A stretch of 6,368 nucleotides of DNA from assembly GCA_964432875.1 (NCBI GenBank), contig CAYSPJ010000214.1, positions 1 through 6,368 on the forward strand, in the 5' to 3' direction. Made by a program: the position numbers and the translations under genes. This document shows, piece by piece, positions 6,243 to 6,368 of the stretch. Numbering within the stretch: the first letter of the stretch is position 1; each line of letters begins with the position of its first letter. The notes under the pieces are model-generated. The model searched no databases. It saw only the letters and a list, made by a program, of their open reading frames with translations, and was not told the DNA's origin. The DNA comes from JACJYE01 sp964432875 (lineage in GTDB: Bacteria; Bacteroidota; Bacteroidia; Chitinophagales; Saprospiraceae).

Positions 6243-6305
6243 CCCCCGCTGGCCCTGTGGAATAGGCTGTGCTTAACCCTGGTTATTCCACAGGGCTGGC
6301 GGGGG
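6243..6305. repeat. REP-like palindromic repeat, copy 3 (full length)
   Basis: This is the longest copy. Arms 6243-6264 and 6284-6305 pair over 22 positions with only two G-T wobbles (6250-6251 with 6297-6298). The outer part is CCCCCGC/GCGGGGG and the inner part GCCCTGTGGAATA/TATTCCACAGGGC. The 19-base loop ends in GCTTAACCCTGGT, as in copy 2. The near-perfect pairing and the shared loop orientation fit a REP/BIME-type element or a small non-autonomous mobile element. No transposase is present in this window. Confidence 0.85.
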
Positions 6306-6310
6306 ATTAA

Positions 6311-6351
6311 GGGGGTGGAAAACCCTGCCAGCAGGAGAGAAGTCCACCCCC
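6311..6351. repeat. Nested inverted repeat
   Basis: Outer arms GGGGGTGGA (6311-6319) and TCCACCCCC (6343-6351) form a perfect 9-bp stem. Inside the 23-base loop CCTGC-CA-GCAGG (6324-6335) forms a second 5-bp hairpin, giving a stem within a stem. It follows copy 3 by five bases and overlaps box copy B. There is no T-tract, so a repeat-array or structural role is more likely than termination. Confidence 0.55.
6327..6342. repeat. Purine-rich direct repeat box, copy B
   Basis: GCCAGCAGGAGAGAAG matches the box at 6145-6160 at 14 of 16 positions. It starts 22 bases after the right arm of copy 3, comparable with the 19 bases separating copy 2 from copy A. It overlaps the inner hairpin of the nested inverted repeat at 6311-6351. 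Confidence 0.55.
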
Positions 6352-6354
6352 CAA

Positions 6355-6368
6355 CCCCCGCCAGCGGG
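6355..6368. repeat. Partial repeat at the right edge
   Basis: The last 14 bases, CCCCCGCCAGCGGG, contain the hairpin CCCGC-CA-GCGGG, share CCCCCGCCAGC with the left end of copy 1, and share GCCAGCGGG with the start of box A. This suggests the array continues beyond the window, but whether as another palindrome or another box cannot be told. Confidence 0.45.

Noticed and set aside
6025..6305. TATTCCACA repeats as a cluster of DnaA boxes, i.e. a replication origin
   Set aside because: Each matches TTATCCACA at only 7 of 9 positions, and the copies are explained by symmetric hairpin arms with conserved loops. No dnaA, dnaN or AT-rich unwinding region is present.
6025..6368. CRISPR array
   Set aside because: Repeats are long palindromes with conserved loops at irregular spacing (two bases, then more than 100); there are no uniform spacers and no cas genes.

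Overview
The window looks like chromosomal DNA of a Bacteroidota bacterium, most likely from the Saprospiria (Lewinella/Haliscomenobacter-like). Reasons: a large hybrid histidine kinase with a Reg_prop beta-propeller and Y_Y_Y sensor, an architecture concentrated in that phylum; a TAnnTTTG-type -7 promoter element in front of it; GC-rich coding sequence with AT-richer gaps; and a cluster of palindromic intergenic repeats. The lineage is inferred from gene content only.

Layout. Positions 1-95 are the 3' flank of the big gene, with a G-run cluster just after its stop. Positions 96-4838 (minus strand) hold one intact 1580-residue protein. Its order is signal peptide, fourteen propeller repeats, Y_Y_Y domain, one membrane helix, coiled coil, HisKA, HATPase, receiver, class III nucleotide cyclase and a TPR-like tail. 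It reads as a complete signalling pathway in one chain: a periplasmic ligand would drive His-Asp phosphotransfer inside the cell, and the receiver would set the activity of a second-messenger cyclase. Positions 4839-5190 hold its probable promoter and, on the plus strand, a C-terminal remnant of what looks like an NTF2/SnoaL-like protein. Positions 5191-5931 (minus) encode a DsbA/FrnE-like thioredoxin-fold oxidoreductase with an apparent signal peptide.

Positions 5932-6368 hold no credible gene. They carry a strong Shine-Dalgarno-like site and a dense REP/BIME-like repeat array: three homologous long hairpins in the same orientation, one degenerate hairpin, a repeated purine-rich box and smaller palindromes, probably running past the right edge.

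The two intact genes share a strand but are separated by a gene remnant, and the kinase gene appears to have its own promoter. I see no evidence that they form an operon or act together. The observations most worth following are the propeller-kinase-receiver-cyclase fusion, the changed residues at the cyclase's purine-recognition positions, the compound palindromic repeat array, and the G-quadruplex-capable tracts directly after both stop codons.
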